A stretch of DNA of 64,000 nt from NCBI RefSeq assembly GCF_009650995.1, contig NZ_WHVV01000008.1:106682-170681 (forward strand), written 5' to 3'. Positions 26,010 through 33,671 of this stretch are shown here, piece after piece. Position numbers and translations under genes: made by a program. This DNA comes from Sporosarcina cascadiensis (GTDB lineage: Bacteria; Bacillota; Bacilli; Bacillales_A; Planococcaceae). The first letter of the stretch is position 1. Every line of letters begins with the position of its first letter. The notes under the pieces were generated by a model, which saw only the letters and a list, made by a program, of their open reading frames with translations, searched no databases and had not been told where the DNA came from.

Positions 26010-27128
26010 TCAATTGACACGATACTTTTTAATCAACTCTTCATCAAGCTCAACGCCAAGTCCGATGCAGTCTGGCACTGAAATGTATCCGTTTTCAAAC
26101 GGAAGTAAGTTTTTCACTAAATCAGTAAACAGTGGACTATCGCTCTGGGAATATTCCATTAAATCTCCCTCTTGCGTTGCAGCTAAAAACTGTACAGTTG
26201 CTGCCAGAAGAATACCTGTACTAAAACCATGCGGGACGAGTTTGGTTCCGTTCATTACGGCTAGATCGAAAATCTTTCGCATTTCACTGATACCACCGCA
26301 ACGCGTGATGTCTGGCTGAACAATATCAGGTTGTGCGTATTCAAGAAAATCCTTAAATTCGTATCGAGTTGTTAATGATTCTCCGCCAGCAATTTTCGCA
26401 CCTGTAAGTCCCGATAATTTTGCATAGCCTTTCATATCATCTGCTAAGATTGGTTCTTCAATCCAGTTCAGATTAAACTTTTCGAGACGTTTGAACATCT
26501 TCGCAGCTCGTCCATACGTATTCCATTTTGACGCAAGATCGATTTGCAATTCGAATTCATCGCCTACTTCCTCACGAATAGCCTTCACAATTTCATAATC
26601 GACATCATCATAATCACCCATCACGCCGCCACCGAATTTCAAGCTTGTAAATCCTTGTTCTTTTAGCTTCTTGGCAATTTTCTTATTTTCAATCGGTTCT
26701 TCAACAGGAATGAACGTACCATACGCTTTTATTTTTTCTCGATATTTCCCGCCAAGCAACATATGAATAGGTACTTGGTAAAATTGAGATGCAATGTCCC
26801 ATAAAGCAATATCAATTGCGCTGATCGCATGGATTCCTGCGCCACGTCGTCCTAGGTAATTGGAACCCCAATACATCTTGTCCCAAAGTTTTTGGATTTC
26901 CAAAGGGTTTTCTCCAATCAAAAGTGATTTCAATCCGCTGCAATATAAATTGGAACTTGGCGCTTCAATGACTGCTCTTGCAACCATTGGAGACGTATCA
27001 CTTTCACCGATGCCGACTAAACCGGTATCCGTAGTGACTTTAACGAGCAGGGCATCTTCTCCCCACGTACATTCTTGATCCATTGGCGGTACTCTGAGTT
27101 CAATTACCTCTATGTCTACTATTTTCAT
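26010..27128 (-). CDS. Enolase-superfamily (mandelate racemase subgroup) enzyme A
   Basis: A 372-aa enzyme with an N-terminal capping domain and a C-terminal barrel. Metal ligands are visible in order: Asp in LQIDLASKW, Glu in NWIEEPI, Glu in AGGESLTTR. The His-Asp dyad of the mandelate racemase subgroup is present as VQPDITRCGG and LVPHGFSTG. On the other face, the usual KxK motif is reduced to a single Lys in SLKFGGG, so a dehydratase with one-sided base catalysis is plausible. Substrate unknown: an acid sugar or a substrate delivered by the neighbouring BCCT carrier. It follows enzyme B by 143 bases containing two inverted repeats, so it may have its own promoter. Confidence 0.82.
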   Translation of the reverse strand: MKIVDIEVIELRVPPMDQECTWGEDALLVKVTTDTGLVGIGESDTSPMVARAVIEAPSSNLYCSGLKSLLIGENPLEIQKLWDKMYWGSNYLGRRGAGIHAISAIDIALWDIASQFYQVPIHMLLGGKYREKIKAYGTFIPVEEPIENKKIAKKLKEQGFTSLKFGGGVMGDYDDVDYEIVKAIREEVGDEFELQIDLASKWNTYGRAAKMFKRLEKFNLNWIEEPILADDMKGYAKLSGLTGAKIAGGESLTTRYEFKDFLEYAQPDIVQPDITRCGGISEMRKIFDLAVMNGTKLVPHGFSTGILLAATVQFLAATQEGDLMEYSQSDSPLFTDLVKNLLPFENGYISVPDCIGLGVELDEELIKKYRVN

Positions 27129-27159
27129 TTCAATAAACCGTCCTTTTTACTTTTGAACT

Positions 27160-27201
27160 TAGTTATTTCCCTTAAAATAACTAGTATAATTTGCTATACT
27201 A
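27160..27201 (-). promoter_or_regulatory. Two overlapping inverted repeats upstream of enolase-type gene A
   Basis: TAGTTATT-N8-AATAACTA (27160-27183) and TAGTATA-N6-TATACTA (27182-27201) lie 32-73 bases upstream of the start codon. Perfect arms of 8 and 7 bp suggest operators or leader hairpins. No clear sigma-A pair was assigned. Confidence 0.4.
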
Positions 27202-27271
27202 TAGGTTGGCAGAGTCTTCTAAAATATGATGGTTGCCGCCGCATATTCCTCTAGGAGATTCTGTCATTTTA

Positions 27272-28408
27272 TTATTTTAAGCCGCTACAGTCACATACGA
27301 TTTTATAAATTGCTGATTGCTCTACCAATTTCCAATCCATTTCAATCCCTAAGCCATTACCAATAGGCGCATGAACATATCCATCTGCATCTGTCCGAAT
27401 TGGATTTTTCACAGCGAATTCCAACGGTTCTACAGGGACTGCTTGTTCGAAAAATAAACAATTGGTATACGCAAGCATTACATGTAGATTCGCAGCTTGG
27501 GAAAGTGTATACCCCCATGATTGCAGTTCCACCGTCATTGAATTCGCCTCTGCAAGACCCATTACTTTTCTAGTCTGCGTAATACCGCCTGCTAAGGTTG
27601 TATCCACCCTTACACTCGACCAACAACCGTTTTGGATGCCTTGCTCCAGTTGATTCATATGAAGCAATGTATTACCCGCAGCGAGAATAGGAATTTGAAC
27701 TCTTGATCTCAATTCTTGGTATCCTTTCAAATCGGTATCAGGTAAAGGAGCTTCAAACCACACATAACCAAGCCTTTCCAACTCATTTGCTACATACAAT
27801 GCTTCTTGCCTTGTATAAGAGCTTTCCACATCCATCATAAATTTCAATCCTGAATTCTTAAAGACATCATGAATGGCATAGGCTAGCGCCAAATCTTCCT
27901 CAGCTTTGCACCATGTATGGAATTTAATATATTTATATCCCTGTTCTTTTAATTCATGAACATACTCTATATATTCTTCAATACTTGAAAGAAATGGTGT
28001 GCTCGCATAAGATAGAATTTTGTTACGCGCCCCTCCCAAAAATTGATACAATGGCATCTTTGCATACTTTGAAACTAAATCCCATAACGCTATGTCAATT
28101 GGTGATTGAGCTTCCGGCGTCATTTGAACACATCTGCTCGCCAACAAGTTATAAAGTTCTTCCCTCTGAAGTGCAGATTTACCGATCAAAAAAGGAATCA
28201 AATGTCTAATCGATTCAGCTAAACTTTTATCAGGGCATCCTTCTGTCCATGATATCGCCCCGCCGAATCCTTCATATCCATCAGTTGTTTGTATTTTCAC
28301 AATCGTATTCGTTATTGTTAGATCAGCATAATGCGAAGAGGTTTTATATTTTGCTTCTGGACCTGCCACTACATTGACTTCTATTTTAGAAATTTCAAGT
28401 TTTGTCAA
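27272..28408 (-). CDS. Divergent enolase-superfamily enzyme B
   Basis: A 378-aa protein of the same superfamily, distant from its neighbour. Metal-ligand positions read Asp in FMMDVESSY, Glu in VWFEAPLPD and Asn in LAAGNTLLH, where most subgroups have a second Glu; a D-E-N set is known for glucarate dehydratases. The KxK position reads YIKFHTWC, giving Lys-Phe-His, and the position of the catalytic His in the barrel's seventh strand reads VELQSWGYTLS, lacking His. So chemistry differs from mandelate racemase. The start is a TTG (28406-28408) with GGAGG ten bases upstream. Probably cotranscribed with the repressor (43-base gap). Confidence 0.78.
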   Translation of the reverse strand: MTKLEISKIEVNVVAGPEAKYKTSSHYADLTITNTIVKIQTTDGYEGFGGAISWTEGCPDKSLAESIRHLIPFLIGKSALQREELYNLLASRCVQMTPEAQSPIDIALWDLVSKYAKMPLYQFLGGARNKILSYASTPFLSSIEEYIEYVHELKEQGYKYIKFHTWCKAEEDLALAYAIHDVFKNSGLKFMMDVESSYTRQEALYVANELERLGYVWFEAPLPDTDLKGYQELRSRVQIPILAAGNTLLHMNQLEQGIQNGCWSSVRVDTTLAGGITQTRKVMGLAEANSMTVELQSWGYTLSQAANLHVMLAYTNCLFFEQAVPVEPLEFAVKNPIRTDADGYVHAPIGNGLGIEMDWKLVEQSAIYKIVCDCSGLK

Positions 28409-28451
28409 AATACTCTTTCCTCCAAACCCTTCAATAAGAACAACCTGAATT

Positions 28452-29108
28452 TCAATTCAATAAATAAACGTCAGGTATGTTTGTATCAATGATATGTTTT
28501 CGAAGCGCTTCCACAGCATCTTCAACCGAATCCTCTGTAATTAGAATTTCTACTAATTCTTCGTGATCTTTCATCCATTTTTCAAGCGTCCCTGATTTGC
28601 TATTCTGATAAACAAAGTGCAATCGAATTCGATGTACAATGCTTTCCCATATTCTAATTACATTTTCTAATTCAGAGGAAGTCACAATCAATTCATGCAG
28701 TTGAATATCCAAGTCAATGAATGTCGGCAGATCATCATAGTTTACCGCCTTTTTCATATTTTCCACAATGCCTCTGAATTTCTCTCTATCCGCGTCTTCC
28801 CAATTAGCAAATCCTTTTTTCAATGCGTACGTCTCAATTTGAACACGCATTGGAATAAGTAATTCCATTACTTCTTCTTGAGAAATAGTAGCTACCCTAG
28901 TGTCTTTGTAAGGAGAAGAAATTAGTAAACCCTCTAATTCCAATAGCAAAATGGCTTCGCGTACAGAAGTACGACTAACTCCCAGATCTTGTGAGAGACG
29001 ACTCTCCGTGATCTTTTCACCAGCTGATAATTTCCCTTCATAGATCAGACTTCTGATTTCCTGTGCGATCCTATGCTTTAAAGAGAACCTCGATAAATCT
29101 TTACTCAC
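28452..29108 (-). CDS. GntR family repressor, FadR/FCD subfamily
   Basis: A 218-aa regulator with an N-terminal winged helix (KITESRLSQDLGVSRTSVRE) and an all-helical C-terminal FCD ligand domain carrying likely metal-binding residues in IDLDIQLHELI and later LRKHIIDTN. Such regulators respond to organic acids. The start is GTG at 29106-29108 with AAGGAGGA upstream. The promoter and operator immediately upstream imply autoregulation, and the arrangement implies control of the two enolase-type enzymes and the BCCT carrier. Confidence 0.88.
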   Translation of the reverse strand: MSKDLSRFSLKHRIAQEIRSLIYEGKLSAGEKITESRLSQDLGVSRTSVREAILLLELEGLLISSPYKDTRVATISQEEVMELLIPMRVQIETYALKKGFANWEDADREKFRGIVENMKKAVNYDDLPTFIDLDIQLHELIVTSSELENVIRIWESIVHRIRLHFVYQNSKSGTLEKWMKDHEELVEILITEDSVEDAVEALRKHIIDTNIPDVYLLN

Positions 29109-29140
29109 GATATTCCTCCTTCCAACATACTTTTTGTCTG

Positions 29141-29193
29141 ATTGTCGACAATGTACACATTCTGATTATACTGACTCACTTGTGTTTTGTAAA
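29141..29193 (-). promoter_or_regulatory. Sigma-A promoter and GntR operator
   Basis: On the minus strand -35 TTTACA (29188-29193) and -10 TATAAT (29165-29170) have a 17-base spacer. Just downstream of the expected start of transcription is the perfect palindrome ATTGTCGACAAT (29141-29152), the shape expected for FCD-type GntR binding. Bound repressor would block early elongation. Confidence 0.75.
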
Positions 29194-29240
29194 CATCATT
29201 TATAATATTAAGAATGTATTTAACAATCTCATATTAAACA

Positions 29241-29282
29241 AAAAGCAACCCCAATCCTCAACTTCAGGAATGTGATTGCTTT
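29241..29282 (-). terminator. Probable terminator after the O-methyltransferase gene
   Basis: An imperfect stem pairs AAAAGCAACCCCAATCC (29241 on) with GGAATGTGATTGCTTT; on the minus strand the stem is followed by TTTTTG. Two mismatches lower the certainty. Confidence 0.5.
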
Positions 29283-29341
29283 ATAGATATGTTTATGACT
29301 CTCATATAAGCGTTTTTTTATACAATATTATTTCACCTACA

Positions 29342-29977
29342 CTATTTCCTCACAATCGACACGGTCAATCCGTCTCCTGTCGGAATAAGCAGCGACTCTA
29401 ATTTAGGATGGTTTGCCACATAGGTATTGAATTTCTTCATCGTTTCTGTATGGCGTCTTGTTTCAGTTCCGCCAGCCACGCTGCCCCCTGCTAGTACATT
29501 ATCAGCAACGATTACTGCGCCAAGTTCCGCGAGCTGTAAACAGAGGTCTAAATATTTTTCGTAGTTTTCTTTATCTGCATCGATGAAGAAGAAATCAAAG
29601 CGTTTTTGACTATCGATAAGTAATTGAAGATTTTCAAGTGCTTCTCCAGTCATATAAGTCACTTGATCACCAAAACCTGCTTTTGTCAGATTTCGATGAG
29701 CCAGCTCTGCGTAAGATTGCTGCAGTTCTAAAGAAGTTACCTTGCCCTCCCCAGTAAATCCTCTAGCCAGACAAATTCCACTGTACCCTCCAAGAGCACC
29801 AATTTCCAGAACATTTTTTGCTTTGGACATGGAAACCAGCATCGTCAGCAATTTCCCGGAACTCGGCGATACCGAGATAGACGGCATTCCGTTTTCTTTT
29901 ATGGACTCCATCACTTCCTTCAGCAACGCATCTTGCGGTGAAAAAATTTCATCTATATATTTATTAACCTCTTTCAT
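29342..29977 (-). CDS. Class I SAM-dependent O-methyltransferase
   Basis: A 211-aa O-methyltransferase of the catechol/caffeoyl-CoA type. SAM-binding motif VLEIGALGGYSGI is at about residues 55-67, the acidic second motif is VTSLELQQSYAEL, and the divalent-metal-binding Asp residues lie in FFFIDADKENY and IVADNVL. Bacillus relatives (YrrM-like) methylate small aromatic hydroxyls or modify 5-hydroxyuridine in tRNA; which applies is not decidable here. It ends with a short GDGLTVSIVRK tail. Monocistronic. Confidence 0.85.
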   Translation of the reverse strand: MKEVNKYIDEIFSPQDALLKEVMESIKENGMPSISVSPSSGKLLTMLVSMSKAKNVLEIGALGGYSGICLARGFTGEGKVTSLELQQSYAELAHRNLTKAGFGDQVTYMTGEALENLQLLIDSQKRFDFFFIDADKENYEKYLDLCLQLAELGAVIVADNVLAGGSVAGGTETRRHTETMKKFNTYVANHPKLESLLIPTGDGLTVSIVRK

Positions 29978-30074
29978 TCCGACCCATCCCCTTCTTTTCG
30001 TTACTGACTTAATCCTACCTCAGATTGCTTGTTAAAGTGAAGTTAGATGCAGCATTTGCGAATAGAAGTGCTCT

Positions 30075-30206
30075 ATGATCACGAATGGGCCGCATATGAT
30101 CAAGTGCGGGGGTGACATGAGCGTGAGCGGTTGCTCTATGATCGGCTCGCGGCGGCGTATGAGCATGCAGACAGAGTCTATGATCACAAAGAGAGTTTGT
30201 ATGATC
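30075..30206. repeat. 21-bp-period array, ATGA(T/G)C core, seven copies in exact phase
   Basis: ATGATC or ATGAGC begins at 30075, 30096, 30117, 30138, 30159, 30180 and 30201: seven cores separated by exactly 21 bases. The flanking bases of each unit vary. Read on the plus strand the period gives a heptapeptide pattern xxYDHxx interrupted by one stop codon. No start signal or ribosome site supports a gene. It fills the 322-base gap between the O-methyltransferase and the MATE gene together with a terminator. Confidence 0.8.
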
Positions 30207-30255
30207 ATTCAGAATGAAATCGCACAGCAGAACTCTGATTTTGCCACATAAAAAA

Positions 30256-30283
30256 GCAGTTCAAAGTATAAGCTTTGAACTGC
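30256..30283 (-). terminator. Terminator of the MATE gene
   Basis: Arms GCAGTTCAAAG (30256-30266) and CTTTGAACTGC (30273-30283); on the minus strand followed by TTTTTTATG. Confidence 0.88.
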
Positions 30284-30299
30284 CATCCCGTATACTTGC

Positions 30300-31697
30300 T
30301 CACACAACATCCGGCGTTGCAGACTGCTCTGCCGGCACCACCGATTCAGGTGCTTCCACCAATGCATAGCGTTCCCACGCCCTGCTCTTCCAACGCAGCG
30401 CCATACTGACTGCACGAATCCATTCATCCGTTGCAATCGCCAGCCATACGCCGATCAATCCTAAATCCATCACAAACACCAGGAAATAACCAAGTGGCAA
30501 ACTAATGAGCACCATCGAAATCGCACCCATCAGCACAGGAAATTTCGCATCTCCAGCTGCACGCAATGAATTGATGATGACCATATTCACCGTCCTGCCA
30601 GTTTCCAGCAGACATGACAGCAATAATACCTTGGCGCCAAGCTCGATGATCGCTTCATTATCTGTAAACAGGCGCATGAGCGGATAGCGGATGGTCATGA
30701 CAATTACCACCATGACCGCTGTCATGACAAGCGCCCGGCGAAGCGACTTCCACACTTGATGGTAGACTTCTTCCTTCTGTCCGCTGCCGACCATCCGGCC
30801 TGTTATAATCGACGTGCCAAGCCCAATCGCCAATGCGAATAAATAACTGAACATCGACACATTCGTCGCATACTGCCGGGCAGCCAGCGCCTCCGTTCCG
30901 AGATACGTCACATAATATAAGAACACAATCTGGCATGCCTGATAAAGCACTTGTTCGAATGCAGACGGCAGACCAATGTGAAGGATTTTTCCGATATACT
31001 CCTTTGACCATGTAAAATAGAACTTAAAATCTATCCGGTAATCCAGCACCTTGTACAATAGCCATAGAAAGAATACGACTGCCACAAGCCGGCTGCCGAC
31101 AGACGAAATGGCCGCCCCTTTGACGCCGAGTGCGGGCATACCAAACTTACCGAAAATCAATGCGTAATTCCCGATGACATGAATGATATTCATTCCCAAT
31201 GAAACAAACATCGTCTGCTTGGTGAAACCGTGCACGCGGATAATTGCCGCCAGCGCGTTAATAATTGCCTGCAGGAAAATCCCTCCGCCGACGATGACTA
31301 AATACGCTTCTGCATGGGCAAGCACCTCGCCCTGTAAATTCATAGCCCGCATCATTTGGCTTGTGAACAGCAAGAATACTCCGCTGATGACCAAACCTGC
31401 CAATAAATTAAGCGACACGGCGAGTGCCGATATTTTCGCGGCTTCGATATAACGCCGTGAACCGAGATACTGGGCAACCACGATGGCTGCCCCATTCCCT
31501 ACTACTTCCAATACCAAAATCGCAATCTGTATATATTGATTTGCTGTACCGACGCCGGAAACTGCCTGATCCGACAGCGCACTCAGCATAAAAGTATCCG
31601 CCAGACCCATCAGCATAAACAAAAATAACTCAAGAAAAATAGGCCACGTCAAATGAAATAAACTCAGTTTCACCACGGGACCGTTTGCTGCTGCCAT
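30300..31697 (-). CDS. MATE family multidrug efflux transporter
   Basis: A 465-aa, 12-segment cation-coupled exporter. Two internally related halves are visible, beginning LTWPIFLELFLFMLMGLADT and IGLPSAFEQVLYQACQIV. Further family parts are GNGAAIVVAQYLGSRRYIEAA and INSLRAAGDAKFPVLMG. Probably exports cationic or toxic compounds in exchange for Na+ or H+. Start ATG 31695-31697 has GAAGG ten bases upstream. Monocistronic, with a terminator after the stop and no regulator beside it. Confidence 0.88.
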   Translation of the reverse strand: MAAANGPVVKLSLFHLTWPIFLELFLFMLMGLADTFMLSALSDQAVSGVGTANQYIQIAILVLEVVGNGAAIVVAQYLGSRRYIEAAKISALAVSLNLLAGLVISGVFLLFTSQMMRAMNLQGEVLAHAEAYLVIVGGGIFLQAIINALAAIIRVHGFTKQTMFVSLGMNIIHVIGNYALIFGKFGMPALGVKGAAISSVGSRLVAVVFFLWLLYKVLDYRIDFKFYFTWSKEYIGKILHIGLPSAFEQVLYQACQIVFLYYVTYLGTEALAARQYATNVSMFSYLFALAIGLGTSIITGRMVGSGQKEEVYHQVWKSLRRALVMTAVMVVIVMTIRYPLMRLFTDNEAIIELGAKVLLLSCLLETGRTVNMVIINSLRAAGDAKFPVLMGAISMVLISLPLGYFLVFVMDLGLIGVWLAIATDEWIRAVSMALRWKSRAWERYALVEAPESVVPAEQSATPDVV

Positions 31698-31831
31698 CTA
31701 TTTATCGCCTTCTCTTCATTCAAAATCAAAACAGGAATAGCTTACCACGGAAGAAGGCGTGCCGGATATATACTTTTTCGTTTTATTGTGGATTTTTTAT
31801 GTCATTTTCTTGCTTCTGTAACATAAAAAAA

Positions 31832-31853
31832 CCCACAGCATATAAGCTGCGGG
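31832..31853 (-). terminator. Terminator of 40-aa gene copy 1
   Basis: Arms CCCaCAGC (31832-31839) and GCTGcGGG (31846-31853) with seven Ts following on the minus strand. Confidence 0.75.
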
Positions 31854-31869
31854 CGTGAAGACTAATTAA

Positions 31870-31992
31870 TTATCGTGTATAAGAAAGAACTGCGTACTTG
31901 CTGAAGTTTTTCATAGCGCTTGTAGCTTCAGCCTTCTCTGCATATTCAAAAATCCGTACGTTTTCCTGTTCGAACAATGTGATAACCCACAT
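31870..31992 (-). CDS. 40-aa conserved small protein, copy 1
   Basis: ATG at 31990-31992 preceded by AAAAAGGAGACTG. The protein begins MWVITLFEQENVRIFEYAEK and ends KNFSKYAVLSYTR. It differs from copy 2 at 33280-33402 at only two residues of 40 (Glu/Ala at position 10, Ser/Asn at position 25). It looks like a small alpha/beta fold without signal peptide or membrane segment. Its upstream control region (a TATGAT box, a Crp/Fnr-like palindrome and a cre-like box) is conserved in the copy. I do not know the family; an earlier in-frame ATG lacks a ribosome site. Confidence 0.72.
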   Translation of the reverse strand: MWVITLFEQENVRIFEYAEKAEATSAMKNFSKYAVLSYTR

Positions 31993-32069
31993 GCTGTTCA
32001 GTCTCCTTTTTGATTGGCATTTTGATTTCCTTTTTCGGAAATGCATAACCAATTTCTTTTGTTACTCTT

Positions 32070-32145
32070 ATCATACGCTTTATATTGGAGAAAGAAACCA
32101 TCATGTGAAGGATTTCACAATTCATTCAAACTCAAAACGCTTACA
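32070..32145 (-). promoter_or_regulatory. Control region of 40-aa gene copy 1: TATGAT, Crp/Fnr-like site, cre-like site
   Basis: Minus-strand -10 TATGAT (32070-32075); TGTGA-N6-TCACA palindrome (32104-32119), 28 bases upstream; cre-like TGTAAGCGTTTTGA (32132-32145) a further 12 bases up, one mismatch to the CcpA consensus. No good -35 is seen, consistent with activator dependence. The spacings are identical in copy 2. Confidence 0.6.
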
Positions 32146-32171
32146 TTTGTCAGATTAGTGTCTGCAACCGG

Positions 32172-33125
32172 TTACTTCACTCTTTCCGTTATCCAGATTC
32201 GATATTTATCTGCCACCTTGCTGTATAAAGAAGCCAGCACTTGCTGGAACAGCATACCAAACACAACAGGCATCGCTACTTTGGGAGGGAAATAAGATGT
32301 GGCTATGACCACACCGACTGCAATGTTTCGCATGCCGCCCATGAACATAAACGTAGAAGAGATTTCAGGGTTCTTCCAAATGATATGTGATAGAGCCAAA
32401 GCGGCAGCATATCCCGAAGCTGCTAGGAAGAAAACCATGCCAACGATACCGACCAGTTCCCACGTAAACTTTTGAACATACGGTGCCACGGCACTCCCGT
32501 TAATTGCCACAATCCCGAATAAACTCAGCTTGGAAAAGGGAGCAAGTTTCGGAGAGAGTTTAGACGGAATTTTTCCTTTTGAACCTTCATTCAGCGCAAT
32601 ACCAAGAAGTGTCGGCAGCAGTACCATCCATATTAAATTCATGATTAGTGAACTTGTGTCGATTGTAATCCGCTCACCTGCAACTACATGAAGGATAGCA
32701 GGCATTACGATAGGTGCGAGCAGTGTATCCACCAGAATAATTGACAGGCAAAGGGGCAGATTACCTTTCGTCAGCGTTACCCAGATGACGCTAGTAACGC
32801 CTGTCGGGACAGCAACCGCCAGCACAAAACCAACCGTCAGCAGTTGATCATTAAAAACCAGGCTGGACAGGAAGTATGCCCATGCCGGCATGAGAATATG
32901 GAGGAATGCAATACTGATCAGCACAACGCCAGGATGCCTTACGACCATGCGGGTTTCCCGAATATTCATATTCAGACTGCCGGCAAACGTAATGAAAGCG
33001 AGCAGCCAGGAAACGAGGAACAACAGCTGCTCCCCGATTTGATGAAACAAGACACCCAGGATTAAACTGAGAGGGGTCAAAATAGCGATTCTTCTTTGCA
33101 GAAACGTATTAACTTTTGTTAGCAT
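32172..33125 (-). CDS. BASS family (bile acid:sodium symporter-like) transporter
   Basis: A 317-aa membrane protein with about nine or ten segments of the bile acid:Na+ symporter fold. Visible markers include FAGSLNMNIRETR, VPTGVTSVIWVTLTKGN and MGGMRNIAVGVV, corresponding to the two crossover regions that bind sodium. Bacterial members carry organic anions such as pantoate or other acids. ATG 33123-33125 has AAGAAGG upstream. It lies between two copies of a 40-aa gene on the same strand, and the C-terminal part reaches the control region of copy 1. The substrate is unknown. Confidence 0.8.
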   Translation of the reverse strand: MLTKVNTFLQRRIAILTPLSLILGVLFHQIGEQLLFLVSWLLAFITFAGSLNMNIRETRMVVRHPGVVLISIAFLHILMPAWAYFLSSLVFNDQLLTVGFVLAVAVPTGVTSVIWVTLTKGNLPLCLSIILVDTLLAPIVMPAILHVVAGERITIDTSSLIMNLIWMVLLPTLLGIALNEGSKGKIPSKLSPKLAPFSKLSLFGIVAINGSAVAPYVQKFTWELVGIVGMVFFLAASGYAAALALSHIIWKNPEISSTFMFMGGMRNIAVGVVIATSYFPPKVAMPVVFGMLFQQVLASLYSKVADKYRIWITERVK

Positions 33126-33240
33126 ACATCGATTACCTTCTTTATGAAATGAGCAGCAAACTGCAACTATTGTTTATCCATTACATTACATGGACGAAAT
33201 TCTGAACACAAGTCCAACGATTTTTTATAATAGAAAAAAA

Positions 33241-33264
33241 CCTGCAGCTATAAAACGCTGCAGG
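33241..33264 (-). terminator. Terminator of 40-aa gene copy 2
   Basis: Arms CCTGCAG (33241-33247) and CTGCAGG (33258-33264), followed on the minus strand by a run of seven Ts. Confidence 0.75.
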
Positions 33265-33279
33265 CACGGTGCACTGTAA

Positions 33280-33402
33280 TTATCTTGTATAAGAAAGAAC
33301 TGCATATTTGCTGAAATTCTTCATTGCGTTTGTTGCTTCAGCCTTCTCTGCATATTCAAAAATCCGTACGTTTGCCTGTTCGAACAAAGTGATAACCCAC
33401 AT
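33280..33402 (-). CDS. 40-aa conserved small protein, copy 2
   Basis: ATG at 33400-33402 behind AGAAGGAGACTG. It begins MWVITLFEQANVRIFEYAEK and ends KNFSKYAVLSYTR, paralogous to copy 1. The similarity extends beyond the gene through the whole leader and promoter region (TGCATAACCAA, TTCTTTTGTTAC and TGTGAAGGATTTCACAATTC are shared), so it arose by duplication of about 260 bases including regulation. Hence both copies probably answer the same signal. Function unknown. Confidence 0.72.
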   Translation of the reverse strand: MWVITLFEQANVRIFEYAEKAEATNAMKNFSKYAVLSYTR

Positions 33403-33478
33403 GTTGTTCAGTCTCCTTCTTGGTTTGTATTTTGATTCCCATACAGGAAATGCATAACCAACTTCTTTTGTTACCCCT

Positions 33479-33554
33479 ATCATACTATCTTTTCTGTGCA
33501 AAGAAAGTAGCTTGTGAAGGATTTCACAATTCATTCAAACTCGAAACGCTTACA
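33479..33554 (-). promoter_or_regulatory. Control region of 40-aa gene copy 2: TATGAT, Crp/Fnr-like site, cre-like site
   Basis: TATGAT at 33479-33484, TGTGA-N6-TCACA at 33513-33528 and the cre-like TGTAAGCGTTTCGA at 33541-33554 (two mismatches). Gaps of 28 and 12 bases equal those in copy 1, while intervening bases have drifted, indicating selection on the boxes. Confidence 0.6.
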
Positions 33555-33629
33555 TTTGAATAGTCTGTGACAAGTGGATAAACATGGTTTAGCGGTATTC
33601 CAGTTTTCCTAACGTAATATTAACCAGTC

Positions 33630-33656
33630 ACAGCCGGATAAACATCACATATACTA
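33630..33656 (+). promoter_or_regulatory. Sigma-K-like promoter upstream of the cupin gene
   Basis: AC (33630-33631), 16 bases, then CATATACTA (33648-33656) fits the sigma-K pattern AC-N16/17-CATAnnnTA fully. The expected transcript start near 33664 lies only about eight bases before the first in-frame ATG, so the true start codon may be later. Confidence 0.5.
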
Positions 33657-33671
33657 CTATCAGTAAGCACA

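Noticed and set aside
30075..30206. CRISPR or tandem gene call for the 21-bp array
   Set aside because: Core is only six bases with no constant repeat of normal length; the reading frame is broken by a stop and has no start signal.
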